Origin: an uncultured Duncaniella sp.
GTDB lineage: Bacteria; Bacteroidota; Bacteroidia; Bacteroidales; Muribaculaceae
Assembly (NCBI GenBank): GCA_958352885.1
Contig: CATWQI010000003.1
Span: 62,001-126,000, forward strand
Length of the DNA: 64,000 nt
Reading direction: 5' to 3'
Below are positions 53,056-61,953 of this stretch, in pieces. The stretch's first letter is position 1. Each line of letters opens with the position of its first letter. The position numbers and the translations under genes are program-made. Under the pieces are notes generated by a model. The model saw only the letters and a program-made list of their open reading frames with translations, was not told where the DNA came from and did not search any database.

Positions 53056-54234
53056 ATGGAAACTGCTTTTGATTTTGACCTTGAAATTAACCGCGACGGT
53101 ACAGGTGCGGTTAAGACTGACTCGCTTGTAGAGTTTTTCGGTTGTGATGGGCTTGAGCCTCTTTGGGTTGCTGACATGGACTTTGCCGTTGCCCCACAAA
53201 TATCTTCTGCCCTCAGGGAGAGAATGCGCCATCCGGTGTATGGGTATGCCGGTGTGCCCGAGAGTTTCTGGGAGTCAATAATCCAATGGCAGAAACATCG
53301 TCACGGATGGGGAATAAAACGCGATGAATTAACATTTGTTAACGGTGTGGTCCGTGGGTTCGGCTTCATTCTGAATTTCTTCACACAGAGAGGTGATAAA
53401 ATTCTTATTCAGACTCCTGTCTACCATCCGTTCCGCCGTCTGACTGAAGGCAATGGCAGGATATGCGTCACCAATCCTCTCAGGGAGTTTGACGGAAATT
53501 ACGAAATGGATTTTGATGATCTGGAACGGATGTTCTCCACGGAGCGTCCAAAGCTCATGGTGTTATGTAATCCTCATAACCCAATCGGCATACAGTGGAG
53601 CCGTGAAGATATGCTTAAGGTTGCGTCGCTTGCAAAGCGGTATGGCGTGAAAGTAATTTCCGATGAGATTCACGGTGACCTCATGCTGTGGGGGAAGCCG
53701 CACATCCCCTTCCTGTCGGTGAGCGATGAGGCCCGGGAGGTAGGAATTGCGATGGGTGCGCCTTCCAAGACATTCAATATCCCGGGGCTGGCAAGTTCGT
53801 GGATTGTGATATCCAATCCCGAACTACGCAGGCCATTCTATGAGTGGATGACTGTAAATGAATTTTCCGATCCTACATTCGTGGCGACTGTCGCTACCGA
53901 GGCTGCTTACCGCCATGGAGAGAATTGGCTTGACTCGCTTATAGGGTATCTTGAAGGCAACATCGAGGCTGTGGAACGTTACTGCGAGGAGCATCTTCCC
54001 GGTATACGGGCCATACGCCCACAGGCTTCCTTTCTTGTCTGGCTTGATTGCCGCGGGCTTGGTCTTGACCATGACGGACTGATAGACCTCTTTGTGAACC
54101 GGGCCCGTCTTGCGCTTAATGACGGTGCGATGTTTGGCGAGGAAGGCTGCGGTTTCATGCGCCTCAATGTAGCCTCGCCACGCTCTGTAATCATGCGCTC
54201 GCTTGATTCCCTACGCATGGCTGCCGGTTTGTAA
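53056..54234 (+). CDS. PatB/MalY-type PLP enzyme (putative C-S lyase)
   Basis: A 392-residue fold-type I PLP enzyme. LWVADMDFAVAPQI at residue 35, the VVRGFGFILNFFTQRGDKILIQTPVYHPF segment, LCNPHNPIG, VISDEIHGDL and the PLP lysine in GAPSKTFNIPGLASSW (near 240) identify the MalY/PatB group. These enzymes usually act as cystathionine beta-lyases (cystathionine to homocysteine, pyruvate and ammonia); simple transamination is possible. metF in the same window also serves methionine synthesis. Confidence 0.92.
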   Translation: METAFDFDLEINRDGTGAVKTDSLVEFFGCDGLEPLWVADMDFAVAPQISSALRERMRHPVYGYAGVPESFWESIIQWQKHRHGWGIKRDELTFVNGVVRGFGFILNFFTQRGDKILIQTPVYHPFRRLTEGNGRICVTNPLREFDGNYEMDFDDLERMFSTERPKLMVLCNPHNPIGIQWSREDMLKVASLAKRYGVKVISDEIHGDLMLWGKPHIPFLSVSDEAREVGIAMGAPSKTFNIPGLASSWIVISNPELRRPFYEWMTVNEFSDPTFVATVATEAAYRHGENWLDSLIGYLEGNIEAVERYCEEHLPGIRAIRPQASFLVWLDCRGLGLDHDGLIDLFVNRARLALNDGAMFGEEGCGFMRLNVASPRSVIMRSLDSLRMAAGL

Positions 54235-54259
54235 GTATGACCGGTACTTTCGGTAAATT

Positions 54260-55207
54260 TCAGGACACAACATTCTGCGGAGAACCCTTGGCGAAAGCCT
54301 TGAGGTTCTCTGTCGCTATATCCACCAGTCGTTGGCGTGCCTGGGTGGACTGCCATGCGATGTGAGGTGTTATGTACGCCCCGGGACATCCGATGAGCGG
54401 TGAGCCTTCACGTGGTGGTTCCTGGCATAGTACGTCGATGCCGGCTGCGGCGATTTTACCGCTTCGCAGCGCTTCGGCAAGAGCCTCTTCATCGACCAGC
54501 GGACCCCTGGATGTGTTGATGAGCATTGCACCGGTTTTCATTTTCGACAAGGTGTCGCGGTTTATTATCCCTTTTGTCTCGGGAGTAAGGGCGGAGTTGA
54601 GCGATACCACGTCGCTCTCACCAAGCAGTCTGTCGAGGGTTACTCTCTCCACCCCTTCGGGGAGCAGTCTGCCTGATGTGGTGATGACTTTCATGCCGAA
54701 CGCCTGCGCTATCTTAGCCACTCGGCTCCCTATGTTTCCGAATCCTATAATTCCCATCGTCTTACCCGCAAGCTCGTCAAACGGACGCAAACGGTAACTG
54801 AAATCAGCGCACGCTCCCCATTCGCCACGCTCAACGGATTCGGCGTAGTCCCGGATGTCGTTAGTCATGTTCAACAGGTGGGCGAATACTATCTGGGCTA
54901 CGGAATCGGTAGAATAAGCCGGCACATTCGTGACTGTTATTCCGAGCCTGCGTGCGGCATCGATATCCACATTGTTGTATCCGGTGGCAAGCACTCCTAT
55001 ATATTTCAGTTCGGGAAGCTGCTCGAGAATGTCGGCTGTATAGAGCACCTTGTTGGTGAGTATGGCCCATGCCCCCTTGGAACGTTCTATTACATCCGCA
55101 GCCTCCGTGCGGTCATATACAGTCAGCTCGCCAGACTCTCTGAGTCTGTCCCAAGACAAGTCGCCGCTGTTTGCGACATATCCGTCTATAATGACTATCT
55201 TTTTCAT
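54260..55207 (-). CDS. D-2-hydroxyacid dehydrogenase (glycerate dehydrogenase-like)
   Basis: A 315-residue NAD-dependent dehydrogenase read from the ATG at 55207 (MKKIVIIDG). Seen: LKYIGVLATGYNNVDIDAA, the Rossmann motif GIIGFGNIGSRVAKIA near residue 150, LINTSRGPLVDEEAL with the catalytic Arg, the Glu in CQEPP, and the His in HIAW. This points to hydroxypyruvate reductase/glycerate dehydrogenase rather than SerA, which would carry ACT domains. Divergent from dapB. Confidence 0.9.
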   Translation of the reverse strand: MKKIVIIDGYVANSGDLSWDRLRESGELTVYDRTEAADVIERSKGAWAILTNKVLYTADILEQLPELKYIGVLATGYNNVDIDAARRLGITVTNVPAYSTDSVAQIVFAHLLNMTNDIRDYAESVERGEWGACADFSYRLRPFDELAGKTMGIIGFGNIGSRVAKIAQAFGMKVITTSGRLLPEGVERVTLDRLLGESDVVSLNSALTPETKGIINRDTLSKMKTGAMLINTSRGPLVDEEALAEALRSGKIAAAGIDVLCQEPPREGSPLIGCPGAYITPHIAWQSTQARQRLVDIATENLKAFAKGSPQNVVS

Positions 55208-55293
55208 CTTTGCTGTTGTTGGTGGTGAGTCGTTCAATCCCTGTTGGACTTGGTATCGGAAAAGCCTGATGCCAAATTCAACATTCGTACCCC

Positions 55294-55320
55294 CAAAGTT
55301 AAAAAAAAATTGTAACTTTG
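55294..55320. promoter_or_regulatory. Divergent -7 elements of the dehydrogenase gene and dapB
   Basis: Minus-strand TAACTTTG at 55301-55294 and plus-strand TAACTTTG at 55313-55320, outward-facing and separated by 11 bases, so the region is an inverted repeat. The two promoters must share their upstream regions and compete for polymerase. Confidence 0.65.
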
Positions 55321-55372
55321 CGGATTATGCGGGCGGCAATTAAGCAGTCTGCTCTAAAATTTCCTATTGAAT

Positions 55373-56161
55373 ATGAAAATCGCCCTTATAGGATATGGAA
55401 AAATGGGGCATGCCATAGAGCGCATAGCCCTCACCAGAGGCCATGAGATAGTGTCAGTCATTGATGCCGACAATACTGCCGACATGGATGGCGATGCGTT
55501 TGCCTCAGCCGATGTCGCTATCGAGTTTACCACACCTGCCACAGCTCCCGGCAATGTGGTGCGTGCCACATCCCACGGAGTGCCCGTGGTGTGCGGCTCC
55601 ACAGGTTGGGCTGCCGAGAAAGAGAATGTGGAGAAGTGCGTCGCCGAGGCAGGAAGCGCACTGCTTGCGTCGAGCAATTTCAGTATCGGCGTGAACATAT
55701 TCAATGTCATCAACCGTCGTCTTGCACGCCTGATGAGCAAGCTCCCACAGTACACGCCTTACATGTCCGAGACACACCATGTGCATAAACTCGACCATCC
55801 TTCAGGCACCGCAATCACTCTTGCCGAGGGTATCATCTCGGAGAATGAACGCATATCCAAATGGGTTGACGCCGGTATGGTGAATGCTGACAGCGATGCC
55901 CCGACAGCCGATGAGAAGCTTGAGACAATAACAGTGAAGGCTGCCGATTCCGATGAGCTTCCTGTGGTCAGCTACCGCCGTGGAGAGGTGCCGGGTATCC
56001 ATACCGTGCTCTGGGACTCTCCTGTCGACAGCATAAAGATAACTCACAGCGCCAAGTCGCGCGACGGGTTCGCTCTCGGCGCAGTTATGGCTGCCGAATG
56101 GCTTGCCGGCAAAAAGGGTATATTTACTATTGACCAAATGATGGAGGAGATGCTGTCATGA
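55373..56161 (+). CDS. dapB: 4-hydroxy-tetrahydrodipicolinate reductase
   Basis: A 262-residue enzyme of the lysine and meso-diaminopimelate pathway, read from the ATG at 55373 (a TTG lies six bases earlier). Seen: the NAD(P) motif ALIGYGKMGHAIE, VVCGSTGW, SSNFSIGVNIF, and the catalytic SETHHVHKLDHPSGTA near residue 130. The stop overlaps the lepB start (ATGA at 56158-56161). Confidence 0.97.
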   Translation: MKIALIGYGKMGHAIERIALTRGHEIVSVIDADNTADMDGDAFASADVAIEFTTPATAPGNVVRATSHGVPVVCGSTGWAAEKENVEKCVAEAGSALLASSNFSIGVNIFNVINRRLARLMSKLPQYTPYMSETHHVHKLDHPSGTAITLAEGIISENERISKWVDAGMVNADSDAPTADEKLETITVKAADSDELPVVSYRRGEVPGIHTVLWDSPVDSIKITHSAKSRDGFALGAVMAAEWLAGKKGIFTIDQMMEEMLS

Positions 56162-57600
56162 ACAATTTCATGCGTCGTGTGACTGAGAACAAGCGGTCAC
56201 GCTGGATACGTTTCGGCATAGTGTCAGTCATCTTTTTCCTTTGGGTGGCATGGCTCGGCAACTGGTGGGTGGCACTCTTCTGGTTTCTGTTGTTTGACAT
56301 CTACATTACCGGCTATATACCTCTCACCTGGTGGAAGAAATCAAAGAGTGCGGCGGTTCGCGGCGTGATGAGCTGGGTTGACGCCATAGTCTATGCGCTG
56401 GTGCTGGTGTACTTCGTGTTCACTTTCATCGGACAGAATTATCAGATACCCTCCTCCTCGCTCGAAAAGTCACTCCTCGTTGGCGACTATCTTTGGGTAA
56501 ACAAGATGGCTTACGGACCGAGAGTGCCTAATACCCCCATTCATTTTCCTCTCGTGCAGAACACCTTCCCGATACTCAACACCAAGTCATATCTTGAGAA
56601 TCCGCAGTGGAAGTATCATCGCCTCGCCGGTCTCGGCAATGTGGAGCGAAATGATATCGTGGTGTTCAATTTTCCCGCAGGCGACACCGTGGCTCTTAAG
56701 GTGCAGAATCCCGACTACTATACTCTGGTGAAAATGTATGGAAGGCAGACTATACTTGACAATCCGCAGACCTTCGGCGAAGTGATATACCGTCCGGTGG
56801 ACAGGCGTGAGAATTACGTTAAGCGTGCGGTCGGTCTTCCGGGCGAGAGACTCAAGATTGTTGACGGGGTGATTTACATAAACGGAGAGCCCCAGAAGCA
56901 ACCTGAAAACGTGCAATTCAACTATTATTTCCAGCTCCGGCAGGGACGCATGTCTGATGCGCAGTGGGATGCTCTGGGTGTCGCTGTTGACGACCGTCAC
57001 GAGGTTCCTGTTACTCCATCCGATATCCCCGGACTAAAGACACTCGGATTCGCAGTTAACGAGGATGGTTCGGTGCCCGCTGTTTATGTGGCTCCGCTTA
57101 CGGCGGCTATGGTCAAGCAGCTTGAGGATGACAAATCGGTAGCCAAGGTAATGAAGGTCCCCGCACCGCAGGGTGATATGCTATATCCTGACGGAGTGGC
57201 AGATTCATGGACCCGTGCCGATTACGGCGAGATATGGATTCCGAAAAAGGGTGCTAAACTCCGTCTCACACCGCAGGCATGGAAGATATACGGCCGTGTA
57301 ATCCGCGATTATGAAGGCAATCACGATGCCGAGCTGAAGGACGGTGTGGTATATATCGACGGCAAGCCTGCCGATACATACACATTCAAGATGGATTACT
57401 ATTTCATGATGGGTGACAACCGCGACAACTCTCTTGATTCCCGATACTGGGGACTTGTGCCTGAGGACCATATAGTGGGTCGTCCCGAACGGGTGCTCAT
57501 ATCCTTTGACAAGGACAGGTCGCTGTTTGACGGGGGCATACGCTGGAACCGTATATTCCGTGATGCCAATCCCGACAAGGAAACCCTTAATCAGGAGTAA
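56158..57600 (+). CDS. lepB: Signal peptidase I
   Basis: A 480-residue membrane-bound serine protease that removes signal peptides. Three N-terminal hydrophobic helices lie within residues 1-95. The catalytic Ser is probably Ser101 (PSSSLEKSL) and the catalytic Lys is Lys222 (NYVKRAVGLPGE). MGDNRDNSLDSRYWGLVP closes the catalytic core near 420. The long insert between the Lys box and MGDN (about 230-400) is typical of the large Bacteroidota LepB. Translationally coupled to dapB. Confidence 0.96.
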   Translation: MNNFMRRVTENKRSRWIRFGIVSVIFFLWVAWLGNWWVALFWFLLFDIYITGYIPLTWWKKSKSAAVRGVMSWVDAIVYALVLVYFVFTFIGQNYQIPSSSLEKSLLVGDYLWVNKMAYGPRVPNTPIHFPLVQNTFPILNTKSYLENPQWKYHRLAGLGNVERNDIVVFNFPAGDTVALKVQNPDYYTLVKMYGRQTILDNPQTFGEVIYRPVDRRENYVKRAVGLPGERLKIVDGVIYINGEPQKQPENVQFNYYFQLRQGRMSDAQWDALGVAVDDRHEVPVTPSDIPGLKTLGFAVNEDGSVPAVYVAPLTAAMVKQLEDDKSVAKVMKVPAPQGDMLYPDGVADSWTRADYGEIWIPKKGAKLRLTPQAWKIYGRVIRDYEGNHDAELKDGVVYIDGKPADTYTFKMDYYFMMGDNRDNSLDSRYWGLVPEDHIVGRPERVLISFDKDRSLFDGGIRWNRIFRDANPDKETLNQE

Positions 57601-57635
57601 GGAATTACTTAAATCATAAAGCGACTGCAGAGAAT

Positions 57636-58265
57636 ATGCGCCCTATACTCTATCCGGACAAAATTTTGGTAATGCCACCGAGGCTATGCGCCTCGGTGGG
57701 TCACTATGCTCAGGCTTGGCTGTACGGGAATTATGTCCATGATTGGGAAAAGCGGTTTGACAAGCGTGAGAAGGATGCCCACCGTTTCACCATTGCCGAC
57801 ACAAGGGGCAGCTTGCAGCTCACTGTTCCGGTGGCAAAGCCTGAGAGTTCTTCGTGCCGTTGGTCTGATATACGGGTATCCACGCATGGTGCCTGGTGGG
57901 ATGTCCATCGGGTAGCTCTTGAAAGCGCATACGGACGCACTCCATACTTTGAGTTTTACATAGACAGATTCCTCCCTATGCTCACTGTCGGAGTGGTGGA
58001 TCGCTATCCGTCGCTATCGTCACTTGCCCTCGCCTGGGATAATGAGATACGCCGTATACTCACTCTTTCGCCTGCGCCTTCCGGAGATAGTAATGCAGAT
58101 ATGCAGGAGCAGGCATGTGCTGCGTCGTCCCATATTATCCCGGAGTATTATCAGGTCAGGGCGGATAAACTCGGATTTATCCCCGGACTTTCCATTCTCG
58201 ACCTGATATTCAATATCGGTCCTGAAGCTCCTCTCTATCTCCACGCCATAGCTTCGCCGGTATAA
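57636..58265 (+). CDS. WbqC-like family protein
   Basis: A 209-residue protein with the WbqC-like pattern: early PPRLCASVGHYAQAWLYG, then NYVHDWEKRFDKREKDAHRFTIADTRGSLQLTVPV, KPESSSCRWSDIRVS, and GRTPYFEFYIDRFLPML. Family members are found in surface-polysaccharide loci and have been proposed to act in nucleotide-sugar or glycan modification, without firm biochemistry. It follows lepB by 35 bases and precedes the glycosyltransferase remnant. Confidence 0.82.
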   Translation: MRPILYPDKILVMPPRLCASVGHYAQAWLYGNYVHDWEKRFDKREKDAHRFTIADTRGSLQLTVPVAKPESSSCRWSDIRVSTHGAWWDVHRVALESAYGRTPYFEFYIDRFLPMLTVGVVDRYPSLSSLALAWDNEIRRILTLSPAPSGDSNADMQEQACAASSHIIPEYYQVRADKLGFIPGLSILDLIFNIGPEAPLYLHAIASPV

Positions 58266-58343
58266 TCGCTGTGACACAAGCCGGAAACCTAACTATTGTG
58301 ATATAAGATACGACTATACTCTAAACAGCCTTAAAACACTAAT

Positions 58344-58805
58344 ATGATATCTGTCATAGTGCCAGTCTATAATACCGGCAAGTATATCAAAGCTTGCCTG
58401 GAGAGCGTTGTAGGGCAGACGTTCCGAGATTTTAGTGGGTATTTTTATAGGAGAGGTTTGTCAGACAGCCTGAGTGTTTTGAAACTGAATCACAGTTATG
58501 TCTCCGAGCTGGATTATTGGAATAAACTTAGGAGCCTGTTTGTTTCCAGAGGGTTTACGTCATTACCTGTAAGGCAATTATTGGCTCATCGCTTATTCTT
58601 CATTATATCTGACTCTGTAGTGGCAATAACACGTAAGAGCAATATATATGCCTCTGTAAAGGGGATTAGAAGGCTATTTGGTCATGTGGCAGACTGGGAT
58701 TTCCTTAATGCAAATTCCAATCTGATACAAGCTCCTAAAGTTTTGAAAACGTTGATATTGAGTAAGCAGGCTTTAGCATTGTCACTCTATCTGAAAATGA
58801 GATAA
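58344..58805 (+). pseudogene. Family 2 glycosyltransferase with internal deletion
   Basis: The first 30 residues are a perfect GT2 start (MISVIVPVYNTGKYIKACLE, then VVGQTFRDF). The sequence then jumps at about 58434 to a C-terminal-type helical region (LNHSYVSELDYWNKLRSLF onward) without the IILVDDGSTD, DXD and acceptor regions. The join stays in frame, giving 153 residues. Compare the intact 313-residue neighbour. An enzyme without the sugar-nucleotide site cannot work; this is best read as a deletion remnant. Confidence 0.75.
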
Positions 58806-58818
58806 TAAAGTATAAGAA

Positions 58819-59760
58819 ATGACAACACCATTGGTCTCAATAGTTGTTCCGGTATACAATGTTGCAGAGTATTTGCCGAGATGTATGGATTCACTGCTTG
58901 CGCAGGACTATCCGAATATAGAGATAATTCTTGTTGATGACGGTTCGACGGACAATAGTCTGGAGATATGCCGAAGTTATGAGTCAGACAGGATTCGTGT
59001 GTATACAAAAGGGAACGGCGGACCTGCATCGACACGCAATTTTGGAATAGAGCATTGCTCACAGGATTCCGAATATTTAGCTTTTGTAGATAGCGATGAT
59101 ATGGTAGAGGAAAAATACATATCAAAAATGTATGATTGTAATGAGGATTTTGTGGTATCCTCAATAAAACATATCTATGGTGGCAATACAAACAATCCGG
59201 TGATACAGACGGAAGATAATGTCAGATGTGAACACTTAAGCAATAACCGGAATTTTATTGAATTGTTTAGGAACGGAATAATGAATTCACCATGTAATAA
59301 GCTATTCCGCCTTGAAATAATCAGGAACAATAATCTCCGCTTCAAGAATATCAAGACTTTGGAGGATATAGATTTTGTATTTAATTATATCAAGCACTGC
59401 TCGTCTGTCAGATTTATTTCTGAGCCATTATATAATTACATACATAGAGCCGGCACTGAGTCAGGACGTGTGGCAACTGACATTTACGACAACTATATGA
59501 TTCTCCACCGGGAGATGCTGGATTGGTTTGATAAATCCTTGGAGAATGAAATACACAGATTTGTATACCCGCAATATCTGGCTGTGACCTTGAGATATAT
59601 GCGTATAAATGATTTCAGTACCCCTCTCGGATACCTCGGAAAAACGCTTGTAAAGAAGGCTTTTGCAGCACACAAAAGTTCATCTGTAGGAGAAACCGGA
59701 TTGCATACGCTTATAAGATTGCGACTGCTTGGACTTGCCAAAAGGATTTTTTTAAGATAA
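58819..59760 (+). CDS. Family 2 glycosyltransferase
   Basis: A 313-residue GT-A enzyme: VSIVVPVYNVAEYLPRCMDS, IEIILVDDGSTDNSLEIC, GNGGPASTRNFGIEHC and the DXD-like FVDSDDMVEEKYI (around residue 95). It starts 13 bases after the deleted copy. AT content is higher than in the flanking housekeeping genes, as is common for surface-glycan genes exchanged between strains. The sugar transferred is unknown. Confidence 0.92.
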   Translation: MTTPLVSIVVPVYNVAEYLPRCMDSLLAQDYPNIEIILVDDGSTDNSLEICRSYESDRIRVYTKGNGGPASTRNFGIEHCSQDSEYLAFVDSDDMVEEKYISKMYDCNEDFVVSSIKHIYGGNTNNPVIQTEDNVRCEHLSNNRNFIELFRNGIMNSPCNKLFRLEIIRNNNLRFKNIKTLEDIDFVFNYIKHCSSVRFISEPLYNYIHRAGTESGRVATDIYDNYMILHREMLDWFDKSLENEIHRFVYPQYLAVTLRYMRINDFSTPLGYLGKTLVKKAFAAHKSSSVGETGLHTLIRLRLLGLAKRIFLR

Positions 59761-59778
59761 AGGAAATAGTCAGTCTGA

Positions 59779-60804
59779 ATGGGAGAATCAACAGTTATGT
59801 CCGAACCAAAGCTGGTAAAGAGAAGAATCGTTTACATCGACTACCTTAAGGGTCTTACAATCCTGTGGGTGGTATGGTATCACACAGTTCACCCGGAATT
59901 TGTGGAGTTCTCGTTCAGGATACCTCTGTTCTTCTTTGTTTCGGGTATCTTTTTCCGCCCTTACGGTTTCGTGACATTTCTTAAGAAGAAAGTCAACACA
60001 TTGCTTGTCCCGTTTGTGCTCTTCTATCTGATATATTATCTGTATTATATCTGCCTGTGGGTTGTATCCGGCAGGGATATTTCCACATTTGATTTTTCAA
60101 CGATATTCAGCCTGTTCGGACTGTATAAGGGGCATGCGAGTTTTGTGATTAATCCTCCTCTCTGGTTTATATTTGCTTTGGTCAATCTTCAGTTCCTGCT
60201 TTATTTTCTTGTCAGGATTTCCATCCCGAAGATATGGATTGCCGTTGTAGCCGTGGCGATTTCGTTGGCGGACATACTTTGGTTCTATGATGTGCCTACT
60301 CTGTTTATGTGGGGGCGGTGTCTGAGGTATTTTGCATTCTATTCATTCGGTTATCTGTACGGAAAGGAGCTGCTTTCGGTAATAGAATGCGAAAAGGGGA
60401 GGATCGCATCCTTACTCACAGGTTTGACAGGGTTTGTCGTTTTTCTTGTCTGCTGGCAATTGAAACCGCTTGCGGAAGCCGGCACATTATTGGTTGAAAT
60501 GGTGAATTATATCGAAATCTTTGCCTTGATTCTGTTCATGGTGTATCTGTTGAAATATATATCACCCCTTCCGGCGTTGCGGTTTCTGAAGTTTTACGGT
60601 CAGAATTCCTATATAGTTCTCGGCATGCATGAGATAATACTTACGCTGCTTCTGCTGATATATCACAGAGTGATAGGCGGTACGCCCGACGTGATAGGTG
60701 GAATTGTGATGCTTGTAGCCACTACTTTGCTTCTTTATCCTATAATACTTCTGTTCAACCGTGTGTGTCCGAAATTGATCGGAAAGAATGAATTATGGAA
60801 ATAA
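59779..60804 (+). CDS. Acyltransferase 3-family membrane protein
   Basis: A 341-residue protein with about ten transmembrane helices. The RIVYIDYLKGLTILWVVWYHT opening carries the conserved His of the acyltransferase-3 fold; FFFVSGIFF follows. Such enzymes O-acetylate surface glycans or lipids. It starts 18 bases after the glycosyltransferase and is probably co-transcribed with it. An ATG at 59797 is an alternative start. Confidence 0.88.
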   Translation: MGESTVMSEPKLVKRRIVYIDYLKGLTILWVVWYHTVHPEFVEFSFRIPLFFFVSGIFFRPYGFVTFLKKKVNTLLVPFVLFYLIYYLYYICLWVVSGRDISTFDFSTIFSLFGLYKGHASFVINPPLWFIFALVNLQFLLYFLVRISIPKIWIAVVAVAISLADILWFYDVPTLFMWGRCLRYFAFYSFGYLYGKELLSVIECEKGRIASLLTGLTGFVVFLVCWQLKPLAEAGTLLVEMVNYIEIFALILFMVYLLKYISPLPALRFLKFYGQNSYIVLGMHEIILTLLLLIYHRVIGGTPDVIGGIVMLVATTLLLYPIILLFNRVCPKLIGKNELWK

Positions 60805-60840
60805 TAGGGATTATCTGGCTCACAAATTGATGATTTTTCG

Positions 60841-60848
60841 TAATTTTG
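60841..60848 (+). promoter_or_regulatory. -7 element of metF
   Basis: TAATTTTG 52 bases before the metF ATG; no spaced -33 element is convincing. Confidence 0.5.
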
Positions 60849-60899
60849 CAGGGCATGGAGGGTTCATGATTTGTGAATGTCTAAAATAAGTATGTAATT

Positions 60900-61853
60900 A
60901 TGAGAGTTATAGACCATCTTAGGAGCAATGAGGGGCGTACAGCGTTCTCGTTCGAGATTCTACCGCCTCTTAAAGGAAACAGCATCGAAAAGGTGTATGG
61001 AATCATTGACAAGCTCCGCGAGTTCGATCCTAAATATATCAACATAACGTCCCATCGCAGCGAGGTGATATTCAAAGAGATGCCTGACGGCAGTTTCCAG
61101 CGTCAGAAGATGCGCAAGCGCCCGGGGTCAGTCGCCATAGCTTCCGCCATACAGAACAGGTATGGTATCACTGCTGTGCCACATATTATCTGTAAGGGAT
61201 TCACCCGTGACGAGACTGAGTATGCGCTGATTGACCTTAACTTCCTCGGCGTGCATGACCTGCTGTTGCTGAGAGGGGATGCCAAGGGTGCTGAGATTTC
61301 CACCGATCCCAAGGTTGTGAACATGCATGCCACCGATCTCCAGCGTCAAGTGAATGATTTCAATAATGGTATTTACGCCGACGGTGAGCGGTTTGAGGCC
61401 AATGCCACTCCGTTCAGCTACGGAATGGCATGTTATCCGGAGAAGCATGAAGAGGCGCCTAACATGGAGTCGGATATCCGCTACGCCAAGGAGAAGGTGG
61501 CAAACGGGGCTGATTATCTTGTCACGCAGATGTTCTTTGACAATGCCAAATATTTTGCGTTTGTCGAGCGTTGCCGTGCCGAAGGTATAAATGTTCCGAT
61601 TATCCCCGGAATCAAGCCTGTGGTCTTTAAAAACCAGCTTACGGTGCTTCCTAAGATATTCCGTTCTGATATCCCTGAGGAATTTGCCTCCGAGTTGCGT
61701 AAATGTGTTACTGACGAGGAGGTGAAAGCAGTCGGTGTGGAATGGTGCATAAGCCAGTGCCGCGACCTTATAGCACACGGGGTTCCGAGCTTGCATTTCT
61801 ACACTCTTATGGCATCGGAATCGGTACGTAAGATTGCAAAGGAGATATATTGA
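60900..61853 (+). CDS. metF: Methylenetetrahydrofolate reductase
   Basis: A 317-residue FAD-dependent TIM-barrel enzyme making 5-methyl-THF for methionine synthesis. Seen: FSFEILPPLKG with the catalytic Glu, YINITSHRSEV, the PHIICKGFTRDE segment, LLLLRGDAKG, and YLVTQMFFDNAKYFAFVERCR. Normal length. A symmetrical terminator separates it from convergent recA. Confidence 0.96.
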   Translation: MRVIDHLRSNEGRTAFSFEILPPLKGNSIEKVYGIIDKLREFDPKYINITSHRSEVIFKEMPDGSFQRQKMRKRPGSVAIASAIQNRYGITAVPHIICKGFTRDETEYALIDLNFLGVHDLLLLRGDAKGAEISTDPKVVNMHATDLQRQVNDFNNGIYADGERFEANATPFSYGMACYPEKHEEAPNMESDIRYAKEKVANGADYLVTQMFFDNAKYFAFVERCRAEGINVPIIPGIKPVVFKNQLTVLPKIFRSDIPEEFASELRKCVTDEEVKAVGVEWCISQCRDLIAHGVPSLHFYTLMASESVRKIAKEIY

Positions 61854-61885
61854 TTCTTCTCTGACATTCAAAGGCAATAAAATAA

Positions 61886-61930
61886 ACCACACATGGTCTG
61901 TGTCCATAATCTGCACAGTCCATGTGTGGC
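61886..61930. terminator. Bidirectional terminator between metF and recA
   Basis: Arms CCACACATGG (61887-61896) and CCATGTGTGG (61920-61929), extended inward by CTGTG and CACAG after one mismatch. AT-rich runs flank both sides. Confidence 0.85.
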
Positions 61931-61953
61931 TTATTTATATCGGATACCAATTC

